A stretch of DNA of 64,000 bases from Muribaculaceae bacterium (GTDB lineage: Bacteria; Bacteroidota; Bacteroidia; Bacteroidales; Muribaculaceae): the NCBI GenBank assembly GCA_023664185.1, contig JAMPGA010000001.1, forward strand, positions 589,840 to 653,839. Direction: 5' to 3'. The notes under the pieces were generated by a model. That model ran no database searches. It worked only from the letters and a program-made list of their open reading frames with translations, and had not been told where the DNA came from. The position numbers were made by a program, and so were the translations under genes. Positions 52,727 to 60,465 of this stretch are shown piece after piece. Position 1 is the stretch's first letter; each line of letters opens with the position of its first letter.

Positions 52727-54559
52727 TTGAAAGACCTGTGGCGCCTGTTGGCGAGATTCGTTCCTCCATATAAGAAGTATCTCGCGCTCAACATTTTCTT
52801 CAATTTCCTCTCAGCATTCCTCACCCTGTTCTCGTTTGCCCTGATCATCCCCATACTGGAGATGCTCTTCAAGGTAAAGGAGGGTGTATACAGCTACATG
52901 CCCATCGGCAGCGCATCTTTTAAAGATGTGTGTATCAATAATTTCTATTGGTATACTCAACAGTGTATAACCGAGTGGGGACCTGTGGCCACACTGGCTG
53001 CCCTGGCCGCGGCGCTGGTGGTGATGACGGCTCTGAAGACCGGAGCCACCTTTCTGAGCAACTATTTCATCATACCCATGAGGGCAGGCATTGTGCGCGA
53101 TATCCGCAACTTCGTCTACGAGAAGATAGTGCGCCTACCCATATCCTACTTCACCAACGAGCGCAAGGGCGATGTGATGGCCCGAATGACCGGCGATGTG
53201 GCCGAGATAGAAAACTCCATCATGGCCTCGCTCGACATGCTCTTTAAAAACCCTGTGATGATAATAGTGTGTCTGGGTATGATGATAGTGATATCCTGGA
53301 AGCTCACACTGTTTGTGCTCATTCTCCTGCCAGTGGCCGGAACCGTGATGGGGCGCGTGGGCAAGAAGCTGAAGCGCAAGTCGCTCACCGGCCAGCAGCA
53401 GTGGGGCACACTGATGAGCATCATAGAGGAAACCCTCGGTGGCCTGCGTGTCATCAAGGCTTTCAATGCCGAGTATAAGGTGACAGACCGCTTCCACAGC
53501 GCCAACGGTGACTTCTTCCGCACCACCTGCTCTGTGCAACGCCGCCAGGCTCTGGCCCACCCCATGAGCGAGCTTCTGGGCACCACCACCATAGCCATAG
53601 TGCTCACTTTTGGCGGCACGCTGATTCTGGCCGGCACTTCGAGCATGAACGCGGCCTCGTTTATCTACTATCTGGTGGTATTCTACTCCATAATCAATCC
53701 GGCCAAGGATCTCTCCAAGGCCATGTATTCCATACAGAAAGGTCTGGCATCCATGGAGCGTGTCGACGCTATCCTCTCGGCTGTCAACCCCATCACCGAC
53801 CCCGAGCACCCGCGCCGCCTGCCTGAGCTGAGAGGCGAGATAGAGTATAGAGACGTGTCGTTCAGCTACAACTCGGAGCGCGTGGTAGTCGACGACGTCT
53901 CGCTCACCATCGAGCCCGGAGCCACAGTAGCGCTGGTGGGGCAAAGCGGCTCGGGCAAGTCTACACTGGCCGATCTCCTGCCCCGATTCTACGATGTGGA
54001 CAAGGGGCGTATCACCATCGACGGCATCGACATACGCGACTTTAAGGTCAACGATCTGCGCTCGCTCATGGGCAACGTGAACCAGGAGGCAATACTCTTC
54101 AACGACACAATATTCAACAACATAGCCTTCGGCGTGGAAAATGCCACTCTCGACGAGGTCAAGGCTGCTGCCCGTATAGCCAACGCTCACGACTTCATCA
54201 TAGCCACCGAGGATGGCTATGACACTGTGATAGGCGACCGCGGCTGCCGACTCTCGGGCGGTCAGCGCCAGCGCATCTCCATAGCCCGTGCCATACTGAA
54301 GAATCCCCCCATACTTATTCTCGACGAAGCCACCTCGGCACTCGACTCCGAGAGCGAGAAACTGGTGCAGGAAGCGCTCGAATCGCTCATGAAAGACCGC
54401 ACCACGCTGGTCATAGCCCACCGCCTCTCCACCATCCGCAACGCCTCGCTGATATGTGTGCTCCACGAAGGACGCATCGTAGAGCGCGGCACCCACGACG
54501 AGCTCCTGGCCCGCAACGGCTACTACACCCGCCTGGTGGAAATGCAGTCGATGGGATGA
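52727..54559 (+). CDS. MsbA-like ABC exporter (fused permease and ATPase)
   Basis: A 610-residue half-transporter that should dimerise. It starts at TTG (KDLWRLLARFVPPYKKYL follows); no in-frame ATG upstream gives a better N-terminus. Six membrane helices occupy residues 20-330. The ATPase has Walker A GQSGSGKST, signature LSGGQRQRIS and Walker B ILILDEATSALD. The family flips lipid A-core or other lipids across the inner membrane. Its place after lptE and secG supports lipid A or phospholipid export, although multidrug export cannot be excluded. Confidence 0.9.
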   Translation: MKDLWRLLARFVPPYKKYLALNIFFNFLSAFLTLFSFALIIPILEMLFKVKEGVYSYMPIGSASFKDVCINNFYWYTQQCITEWGPVATLAALAAALVVMTALKTGATFLSNYFIIPMRAGIVRDIRNFVYEKIVRLPISYFTNERKGDVMARMTGDVAEIENSIMASLDMLFKNPVMIIVCLGMMIVISWKLTLFVLILLPVAGTVMGRVGKKLKRKSLTGQQQWGTLMSIIEETLGGLRVIKAFNAEYKVTDRFHSANGDFFRTTCSVQRRQALAHPMSELLGTTTIAIVLTFGGTLILAGTSSMNAASFIYYLVVFYSIINPAKDLSKAMYSIQKGLASMERVDAILSAVNPITDPEHPRRLPELRGEIEYRDVSFSYNSERVVVDDVSLTIEPGATVALVGQSGSGKSTLADLLPRFYDVDKGRITIDGIDIRDFKVNDLRSLMGNVNQEAILFNDTIFNNIAFGVENATLDEVKAAARIANAHDFIIATEDGYDTVIGDRGCRLSGGQRQRISIARAILKNPPILILDEATSALDSESEKLVQEALESLMKDRTTLVIAHRLSTIRNASLICVLHEGRIVERGTHDELLARNGYYTRLVEMQSMG

Positions 54560-54595
54560 TGAGAATGGAGAATCTCTATCCCATTTGGAATCACA

Positions 54596-54737
54596 GCCTC
54601 GTAGAGGCGATTTAATGCTATACCCACACCGAGGTGTGGGGTATAAGAGATTATGTCCGGAAACGGCCTCGGAGAGGTCGCGTAATATTAGAGCCACACC
54701 TTGGTGTGACTCTTGCATTAGAAGGCCCCTACGAGGC
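54596..54737. repeat. REP-like hairpin array
   Basis: Short hairpins GCCTCGTAGAGGC (54596-54608) and CCTCGGAGAGG (54667-54677) alternate with long hairpins CCCACACC-GA-GGTGTGGG (54623-54640) and GAGCCACACC/GGTGTGACTC (54691-54712, one mismatch). A weaker GCCCCTACGAGGC follows near 54725. The units match those at 46.7 kb. Confidence 0.75.
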
Positions 54738-54786
54738 TTAGACCATTGATTTTCAATTACAAAGTCCCCGTAGGGGGGGGAGGAGC

Positions 54787-54826
54787 GACATAAAAGCCCA
54801 GAGGCTCGCCTCTGGGCTTTTATGTC
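54787..54826. terminator. Bidirectional terminator, 19-base perfect stem
   Basis: GACATAAAAGCCCAGAGGC and its exact complement are separated by two bases. The stem includes AAAA on one side and TTTT on the other, so it can terminate transcripts from both the exporter gene and the convergent barrel gene. Confidence 0.8.
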
Positions 54827-54845
54827 ATGCCCCAAACGGGGGTGA

Positions 54846-54876
54846 AGAATTGATTCTCAACTCTCCATTCTCAATC
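54846..54876 (-). repeat. Heptamer repeat after the barrel gene stop
   Basis: On the minus strand, directly after the TAA stop, the sequence reads GATTGAGAATGGAGAGTTGA..., the same purine-rich units in the sense orientation of the gene. Confidence 0.7.
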
Positions 54877-55395
54877 TTAGAAGCTTACCTTGAAGCCGAG
54901 TTCAAAGCCGTCGTTGATGGCGAAGCCGACACCGTTGACGCCGTCATAGTGACTGTAAGCCAGCAGTGTGGTGCGTGCCACGAGGGCAAACTTGTCGTTG
55001 AAGTTGATCTTCATGCCGGGACGCAGGCCAGAGTCAAAACCGCCCACACCGTAGTCGCCGGTCTTCTGATGGCCGTAACCGAGAGCGAGTTCACCGAAAA
55101 AGTCCACAATGCTTGCGCTGGCAAATGTGCATCTCACATAAGGCAGAATGCCCACCTTTGTGGTGTTGTAGCTGTCGTTATGGCTATAAGCCACGGGGAC
55201 AGTGATACCCACAGCCCATGTGGGGTTGATGTCGTAACCCAGTTCGGGGGTCACGGCAAAAGCACTCTGTGTGGCCGAGGCGCCGTCGGAGCTGGCGTGA
55301 ACAACACTGACTCCCAGTGTGCCGCCTGCATAGAACTGCGCACTGGCTGAGACACTGATGCAAAGAAGCATCAGCAAAACATACAGTTTTCTCAT
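54877..55395 (-). CDS. Outer-membrane beta-barrel protein (OmpA/porin-like small barrel)
   Basis: A 172-residue exported protein. The ATG at 55395 gives the signal peptide MRKLYVLLMLLCISVSASA. The mature part consists of about eight amphipathic strands (QFYAGGTLGVSVVHA, FAVTPELGYDIN, IVDFFGELALGYG, KFALVARTTLLAYSHY) and ends FELGFKVSF with a terminal Phe, the usual barrel-insertion signal. Function unknown. It is followed by the heptamer repeat and the bidirectional terminator. Confidence 0.85.
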   Translation of the reverse strand: MRKLYVLLMLLCISVSASAQFYAGGTLGVSVVHASSDGASATQSAFAVTPELGYDINPTWAVGITVPVAYSHNDSYNTTKVGILPYVRCTFASASIVDFFGELALGYGHQKTGDYGVGGFDSGLRPGMKINFNDKFALVARTTLLAYSHYDGVNGVGFAINDGFELGFKVSF

Positions 55396-55484
55396 AGCTG
55401 ATAAGTTGGTGATAAATGAATTGATTGTAAAAAGCAGCCCCGCAAACATGGGGCTGCAGGTGTGTCAAGGAAAAAATTCGTTGA

Positions 55485-56006
55485 TTATTCAGCTGTTGCC
55501 AGAGGCGAGGGCACTGTGTAGGTGCGTGAGGCCAGTTCCTGGTCGAGCATGTAGAGACCCATGCCGTTGTCGCCTATGAGTTTGAGTTTGTCGATGAGAG
55601 TGCGGCAGTTGTCCTCTTCCTCAACCTGCTCGGTGACAAACCATGTGAGGCGGTCGCGTGAAGCATAGTCCTCCTCCTTCATGGCCAGAGTGTAGAGCGA
55701 ATTGATCAGGGCTGTCACCTTCTGTTCGTGCTCAAGAGTGGCAACGAAGGCGTCCATAGGGGTGGCCCATGAGGTGGGCACAGCATCGATGGCCTTGAGC
55801 TCAACGCGGCCGCCGCGCTGATTGATATAGTTCATGAAGATGCGGGCATGATCCTGCTCCTCCTTAAACTGTACGTCAAACCAGTTGGCCACACCTGTCA
55901 AGCCTTCGGCCTGAAAGTGCATGCTCATCGAGAGATAGAGATAGGCGCTGAAGAGCTCGGCGTTGATCTGAGCGTTGAGAGCGTCCTGGATTTTTGGATT
56001 TAGCAT
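55485..56006 (-). CDS. Ferritin (non-heme, FtnA type)
   Basis: A 173-residue four-helix protein. The ATG at 56006 (MLNPKIQDALNAQ) is preferred to a TTG two codons earlier. The ferroxidase ligands are present in NAELFSAYLYLSM, KEEQDHARIF and the QVEEEDNCR stretch. It oxidises and stores iron as a 24-mer in the cytoplasm. A single gene with its own -7 box; no clear Fur box was found by eye. Confidence 0.95.
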   Translation of the reverse strand: MLNPKIQDALNAQINAELFSAYLYLSMSMHFQAEGLTGVANWFDVQFKEEQDHARIFMNYINQRGGRVELKAIDAVPTSWATPMDAFVATLEHEQKVTALINSLYTLAMKEEDYASRDRLTWFVTEQVEEEDNCRTLIDKLKLIGDNGMGLYMLDQELASRTYTVPSPLATAE

Positions 56007-56037
56007 TGTCAATGTGTTTTGTTGATGATTACGATTG

Positions 56038-56045
56038 CAAAATTA
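56038..56045 (-). promoter_or_regulatory. Likely -7 box of the ferritin gene
   Basis: On the minus strand TAATTTTG fits TAnnTTTG, 31 bases before the ATG at 56006. The -33 element is weak. Confidence 0.45.
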
Positions 56046-56141
56046 ACACATTTCCCAGATAAGGTGTTCATTTTTTTCCAAAAATATCACACCTTCCCCA
56101 CTATGATGCGCGGAGGCTATAGCAAGTTGAAAAAAAATTGT

Positions 56142-56149
56142 TAACTTTG
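56142..56149 (+). promoter_or_regulatory. Likely -7 box of the WecA-like gene
   Basis: TAACTTTG fits the consensus and lies 56 bases before the ATG at 56206. No TTG at the expected distance. Confidence 0.45.
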
Positions 56150-56205
56150 CATCCGCGAGAGGCTCCGACCCACCACCGGCGGCCGGTGCCCACTATGCGC
56201 TGGTT

Positions 56206-57315
56206 ATGGAATACTGGATATCAAACATTCTGATTGTCTTTGCTTTATGCGTATTGTTTGCCGGAGTGCTCATTCCGGAGATACTGCTCATAGCCTATCG
56301 TCGAAACCTGTTTGACGAGATAGACGACCGCAAGATACATCATGGTGCCATTCCGCGGCTCGGAGGTATTGCCTTCGAGCCCGTGATGCTACTGAGCATT
56401 GCGCTTGTGGCCGGAGGCAATCTAATGCTCGGACACACGGAGTTTGTCGAGACCCTCTCCGGTTGCGGCCTGCTCCTGATAGCTACGCTCTGCTCCGTGC
56501 AGCTGCTCTATCTCGTGGGCATGGCCGACGATCTGATAGGCATAAAATATCGTGCCAAATTTGTGGTGCAGATAGCCTGTGCCGTCATTCTCATCTGCGG
56601 CGGCTGCCGCTTCACCACCCTGGCCGGAGTGCTCGGAATAACCGACCTTCACCTCTGGGTGAGCTATCCCTTCACAGTGCTGGTGACGGTGTGTCTTATC
56701 AACGCCATAAACCTAATCGACGGCATCGACGGCCTGGCCTCGGGATTGAGTTCGGTGGCGGCTGCCATCTATGGCGTGTCGTTCTTCTTTCTTGGGCAAT
56801 ACACACTCTCCATCATCTCATTTGCCATGCTCGGTGTGCTGTGTCCGTTCTTCTATTTCAACGTATTTGGCGATGTCAGACGCCGCTCCAAGATACTGAT
56901 GGGCGACACCGGTTCGCTCACCATAGGCCTGCTGCTCTGCGTGCTTGGCACCGAGCTCTACACATCATCCACCACATCCGAGCTTGAATTCTCGCCCGCC
57001 GTGCTGGCATTCTCGCCCCTCATCATACCCTGTTTCGATGTCATAAGGGTCTACCTGCTGCGCATACGTGAGCACCGCTCGCCCTTCTTGCCCGACCGCA
57101 ACCACATCCACCACAAATTTCTTGCCGCCGGCGCACAGCCGCGTACAGCCATGGTGAGCCTCATCACAGTTTCAACCATGCTGTGCCTCATCAACTTCGC
57201 GCTGTCCACCATCATCAACATCAATCTCATAGTGCTTCTCGACATAGCCCTGTGGATAGCACTCAACCTCTGGCTCGACTATCGCATACACCTCCGCCGC
57301 AATCAGCTCGGATAA
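56206..57315 (+). CDS. MraY/WecA-family undecaprenyl-phosphate sugar-1-phosphate transferase
   Basis: A 369-residue protein with about eleven membrane helices. Family motifs are all present: the DRKIHHGAIPRLGG opening, MADDLIGI (the Mg-binding Asp pair), NLIDGIDGLASG, KILMGDTGSL and the late PDRNHIHHK loop, which fits WecA/TagO rather than MraY. It links a sugar-1-phosphate, often GlcNAc-1-phosphate, to undecaprenyl phosphate to start a surface glycan. It stands alone with its own promoter. Confidence 0.92.
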   Translation: MEYWISNILIVFALCVLFAGVLIPEILLIAYRRNLFDEIDDRKIHHGAIPRLGGIAFEPVMLLSIALVAGGNLMLGHTEFVETLSGCGLLLIATLCSVQLLYLVGMADDLIGIKYRAKFVVQIACAVILICGGCRFTTLAGVLGITDLHLWVSYPFTVLVTVCLINAINLIDGIDGLASGLSSVAAAIYGVSFFFLGQYTLSIISFAMLGVLCPFFYFNVFGDVRRRSKILMGDTGSLTIGLLLCVLGTELYTSSTTSELEFSPAVLAFSPLIIPCFDVIRVYLLRIREHRSPFLPDRNHIHHKFLAAGAQPRTAMVSLITVSTMLCLINFALSTIININLIVLLDIALWIALNLWLDYRIHLRRNQLG

Positions 57316-57328
57316 CACACGCCACCGC

Positions 57329-57395
57329 CACCTTGGTGTAATACCGTTAACATAAGCAATGTACCGTGGTGGAGGGAACAGAACCTCGTAGAGGT
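57329..57395. repeat. REP-like hairpin pair (degenerate copy)
   Basis: CACCTTGGTG (57329-57338) and ACCTCGTAGAGGT (57383-57395) are the long-type and short-type hairpins of the family, here 44 bases apart. The rest of the 248-base gap up to 57563 shows nothing else recognisable. Confidence 0.55.
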
Positions 57396-57563
57396 GAAAA
57401 TAAATATCATCCTTAGCTTCAAACGGCTCAATATCAAACTTATAATAACAAGTATTTATACCCTCTCCATCGCCTTAATCTCACCAGTGAAGGGAGGGAT
57501 TATTTCTTCATACTTGTCATCTGAACACGATGACACTACCAGCAGTTGCTTGGATAGGATGCG

Positions 57564-58961
57564 TTAATCCTCGGGCAGGAGCATTTGATAGGCTCCGGGG
57601 GTTGGGTTGGGCAGGCGGTTGATGCCGTAGAAGTCGGTGGTGGCTTCGGGCCGGGTGAGCTGCGGGTCGGCCTGGCCAATGACTGGAGAGTCGGAGTGCA
57701 GACGATAGTCGAAGAAGTAGTCCTGGCGAACGGTGCCGTAGAGCGGATCGGTGTCCCACATACAATTGATGAAATGGTCGTCGTCGGTGCCGCTGCTTTT
57801 CAGCACGGTGGTGCGCACATAGATGTCGGTGCCGGCAAGGTCGGCCTTGTTGAGGTCTGAGCCGTTGCCATAGACGATCGAATTTGAAATGTCGGCCTTC
57901 AGATAGGGCATGCCCGAGGCGTTGTCGCTGTCCGAGTCGTAGTGATAGAACTGCAGTGCTGGACCCCCGAGCGCCGAGAAGAGATAGTAGTTGGCAAATG
58001 TGCAATGATTGGCCACCACGTTGCCTCCCATCATGGCAAAGAGTCCTGAGCCTCCCTCGGCCACTTCTGTGCCGAGCAGGGTGACATCGGCATAGCGCGA
58101 CAGCAGTGGATAGCCGGCAGCGTTGCGCAGGCGGCAGTTCAGGAAGGTGACTTGCGAGAGCGAGTCGGCCACAACGCCGTTGACGGTGTTGCGTATGATG
58201 GTGTGGCTCAGATGCGATCTGCGGCTTTCGGGTGTGATCCACACGCCCTCCCACTGCGATGCCATAAGGTCAAACGAGATATCGCCCACCACATTGTCGG
58301 TGCGGTCGCCGGTCATGTTCACGGGATTTTCGGGAGTACCTTCGGATATAAGGGTGCCTCTCACACGCAGCTCGGCCTTGTCGTGGAAGTGGAGGCTAAC
58401 GCCGGGATCGAGCGTAAGCGTTGCCCCCGGAGCCACCACCAAGGAGTCGTATATCTGATAGGGCATTGTGGCATCCCAGCGCTCATCGGTCTCCACCACA
58501 TAGCCGCGACGACGCTCCACATCCTGGCCGCGGGCCAGAAGCACCACGCCGCTGGTGACGCCGTTGGTGGTAAAGTCGAGATGGGCGGTGACATCAGTAA
58601 GAACCGGTGTTGAGTTGGGGGGTAGTGTGGCCTCTACAAAGACGTAGATGGAGTCGTTGGGGCGTATCTCCACATTGCTGAACTCTGTTCCGGCAAAGCC
58701 GTCGACATTGATGCGGAAATAAGGGGCCGCATCGTCGCGCAGAGCTATACGACTGATGGATATGAGTTTGGAGTGGCGGTTATGTACGGTGAAACGGTGT
58801 GTGGGTGTAGGCTGCTCGGTGAAAGTGATGCCCATGTCGAGGGTGTCGACCGAAAACACCGGCTGAGCCGAGGGGGATGTGTCAAACCCGTCCTCCATGC
58901 ACGAGCTTAGAAGACACACGGAGATGACTGACAGAAATATAAGGGAGAGGATTGTTTTCAC
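57564..58961 (-). CDS. Right-handed beta-helix lipoprotein of unknown function
   Basis: A 465-residue protein with lipobox LLSSC (Cys21). Residues 30-150 look like an Ig-like or ASPM-type domain (VFSVDTLDMGITFTEQPTPTHRF). From about 160 to 420 repeated short strands with Asn/Asp turns (LRVRGTLISEGTPENPVNM, VTFLNCRLRNAAGYPL, NCTF-type NHCTFANYY) form a parallel beta-helix. It resembles conserved Bacteroidales surface proteins and shows no catalytic signature I can name. Its location near the pectinase gene may be chance. Confidence 0.8.
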   Translation of the reverse strand: MKTILSLIFLSVISVCLLSSCMEDGFDTSPSAQPVFSVDTLDMGITFTEQPTPTHRFTVHNRHSKLISISRIALRDDAAPYFRINVDGFAGTEFSNVEIRPNDSIYVFVEATLPPNSTPVLTDVTAHLDFTTNGVTSGVVLLARGQDVERRRGYVVETDERWDATMPYQIYDSLVVAPGATLTLDPGVSLHFHDKAELRVRGTLISEGTPENPVNMTGDRTDNVVGDISFDLMASQWEGVWITPESRRSHLSHTIIRNTVNGVVADSLSQVTFLNCRLRNAAGYPLLSRYADVTLLGTEVAEGGSGLFAMMGGNVVANHCTFANYYLFSALGGPALQFYHYDSDSDNASGMPYLKADISNSIVYGNGSDLNKADLAGTDIYVRTTVLKSSGTDDDHFINCMWDTDPLYGTVRQDYFFDYRLHSDSPVIGQADPQLTRPEATTDFYGINRLPNPTPGAYQMLLPED

Positions 58962-58983
58962 TGGCTGTTGATATGTAGGATTA

Positions 58984-59263
58984 GAGTGTGTCTAATAAAG
59001 GGTGCTAACGCGTAGGGTTCATGCGATGAGATGTATTTATCGATGCAGTTTCAGGAGTGTACTGGATGTACACGACTGAAACAAAGCGATAAAGACATTT
59101 CATAGCATAAAGTCAAATCATTCTTTCTTTCCGCGTCATTTAGCCTCATAAGACTTTTGTTATTTATGAAATATTGTTTTAACGAGTGTGAATTAACGGG
59201 AGTTACCTCGGCTCGACCACTCTTAGCTGCCCTACACGTTAACATCCTTTATTAGACACACTC
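58984..59263. mobile_element. 280-bp miniature inverted-repeat transposable element (MITE)
   Basis: The ends are 34-base inverted repeats with three mismatches: GAGTGTGTCTAATAAAGG... on the left, and its complement ending GACACACTC on the right. Both sides are flanked by TTA, a likely three-base target duplication (58981-58983 and 59264-59266). The inside carries no transposase, but an internal palindrome lies at 59048-59082 (GTTTCAG...CTGAAAC). The GAG ends and a TNA target fit some IS5-family subgroups, so a relative of that family may mobilise it (inference). Confidence 0.82.
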
Positions 59264-59280
59264 TTACTATATATCAACGC

Positions 59281-59307
59281 AAAAGCGGGGCAAATATTGC
59301 CCCGCTC
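59281..59307 (-). terminator. Terminator of the DUF4369/pectinase transcript
   Basis: On the minus strand a perfect nine-base stem GCGGGGCAA/TTGCCCCGC with a three-base loop is followed by TTTT. It starts five bases after the DUF4369 stop codon and 18 bases from the MITE end. Confidence 0.85.
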
Positions 59308-59310
59308 TGT

Positions 59311-60459
59311 TCAATTATCCACCCGCTGCAGTTTCAGTGTGCCGGGGCCGAGATCTTGTTCGGGACCGGGGCGCCGGGGAGTGTCTGTTGGTTTTGCGGC
59401 GGCCTCTGTGGCGGCCTCTACGGGCTCGGAGGTCTGGGAGGGTTTACCAAGCATTTGGCGCACCAGCGAGTCGGCCTGTTTGAGCGATGCTCCGCGATAG
59501 AGGGTCTGACCCACACTGTCGGTGACGATATAGAAGGGCACCGCAGGAATAGCCAAGGGAGCGATGCGGGGCGATGCGGGGCCTCCGGCCAGCCACCCCT
59601 GTTTCCAACGGGCCGAGTCGGCGCTGATGGCCGCGCGCCAGGAGAGGGAATCTGTGGCCAGGGATGCCTCCACCAGCTCAAAACGCTTTTGAGGCATATC
59701 CTTATAGAGGGCTTTGAGGCTGCGCAGGGTAGAGTCGGGCTTGCGGCGGTCGCTGAAAGCGAGCAGCGTGTAGGAGCGTGCGCCGGGGGTGAAGGCCACC
59801 ACGGTGTCGCGCCCTACAAACATGGTGAAGCCCGGCAACCGCTGGTGGATGTCGGTGGCCGTCTGCTGCCCGAGCGTGGCCAAGAATGGTCCTGACAGGC
59901 TCAATGGACGCGCCTGGGCGTCGATAAGATTGAGCACCGAGTCGGCCATCAACTCATTGCCGCGTGTGCGGAAATTACCCACGACAAGCAGCGTTGAGGC
60001 CATCGAGGCAGGGTTTTCGCTCACCAGTCGGGCTATGAGGGAGTTGACCTCGCTGTCGGTACCGCGTGTGAACACTGAGTCGTTGGCCGAGATCCAGCCG
60101 GCCAGCAGCTCCATATCCGGATTACCTTCCACACTGAGGGTGGAGGAGACGCTGTCGACGTTGAACGACACTTTCAGCCTGTCGCCGTTTTTTACAGCAC
60201 ACGTATATAGGAGGCGTCCGTCGAGGGTGAAAAGCTCCACAAGTGCTAACTCGGGGCTCTTCCCTTCGATTTTTACCTTTCCGTCATGGGGATGAAGCTC
60301 CCGTGTGGCCATCTTGAGACCGTCGGAGCTTATCATTTCCAGGCCATGTTCTCCCAGGCCTTCAATCTGACAATCTATCACATATCCGTTGCCGCCCGAG
60401 CATGCACAAAGGGCGCACGCCAGAGCCGACAGCAGTGTTCGAATTACGAGGTGCTTCAT
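59311..60459 (-). CDS. DUF4369 family lipoprotein, thioredoxin-like C-terminal region degenerate
   Basis: A 382-residue protein. The signal peptide ends CALCAC (Cys20 likely lipidated). Residues 25-120 form the DUF4369 beta-domain (YVIDCQIEGLGEHGLEMI, KVKIEGKSPELALVELF). The part from about 210 to 345 resembles a thioredoxin fold (SYTLLAFSDRRKPDSTLRSLKALYKDM, with a cis-Pro-like IPAVPFYIV), but the C-x-x-C pair is absent, so disulfide exchange is unlikely. The last 35 residues are a Pro/Thr/Glu-rich tail. It lies six bases after the pectinase gene and shares its transcript. Confidence 0.85.
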   Translation of the reverse strand: MKHLVIRTLLSALACALCACSGGNGYVIDCQIEGLGEHGLEMISSDGLKMATRELHPHDGKVKIEGKSPELALVELFTLDGRLLYTCAVKNGDRLKVSFNVDSVSSTLSVEGNPDMELLAGWISANDSVFTRGTDSEVNSLIARLVSENPASMASTLLVVGNFRTRGNELMADSVLNLIDAQARPLSLSGPFLATLGQQTATDIHQRLPGFTMFVGRDTVVAFTPGARSYTLLAFSDRRKPDSTLRSLKALYKDMPQKRFELVEASLATDSLSWRAAISADSARWKQGWLAGGPASPRIAPLAIPAVPFYIVTDSVGQTLYRGASLKQADSLVRQMLGKPSQTSEPVEAATEAAAKPTDTPRRPGPEQDLGPGTLKLQRVDN

Positions 60460-60465
60460 TTTCAG

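Larger units (their letters stand above)
54560..54876. other. 317-base gap between convergent genes, filled by repeats
   Basis: It contains a short heptamer-like run after the exporter stop (54558-54575), REP-like hairpins (54596-54737), a perfect 19-base palindrome acting as terminator (54787-54826) and a heptamer repeat (54846-54876). No coding frame was accepted. Confidence 0.7.

Noticed and set aside
53135..54835. 566-codon minus-strand frame over the exporter gene
   Set aside because: It is the antisense shadow of a gene with clear ABC motifs; GC-rich codon use often leaves the opposite strand open.
59051..59245. 64-codon frame inside the MITE as a gene
   Set aside because: It covers only the inside of a repeat element, has no recognisable motif and no promoter.
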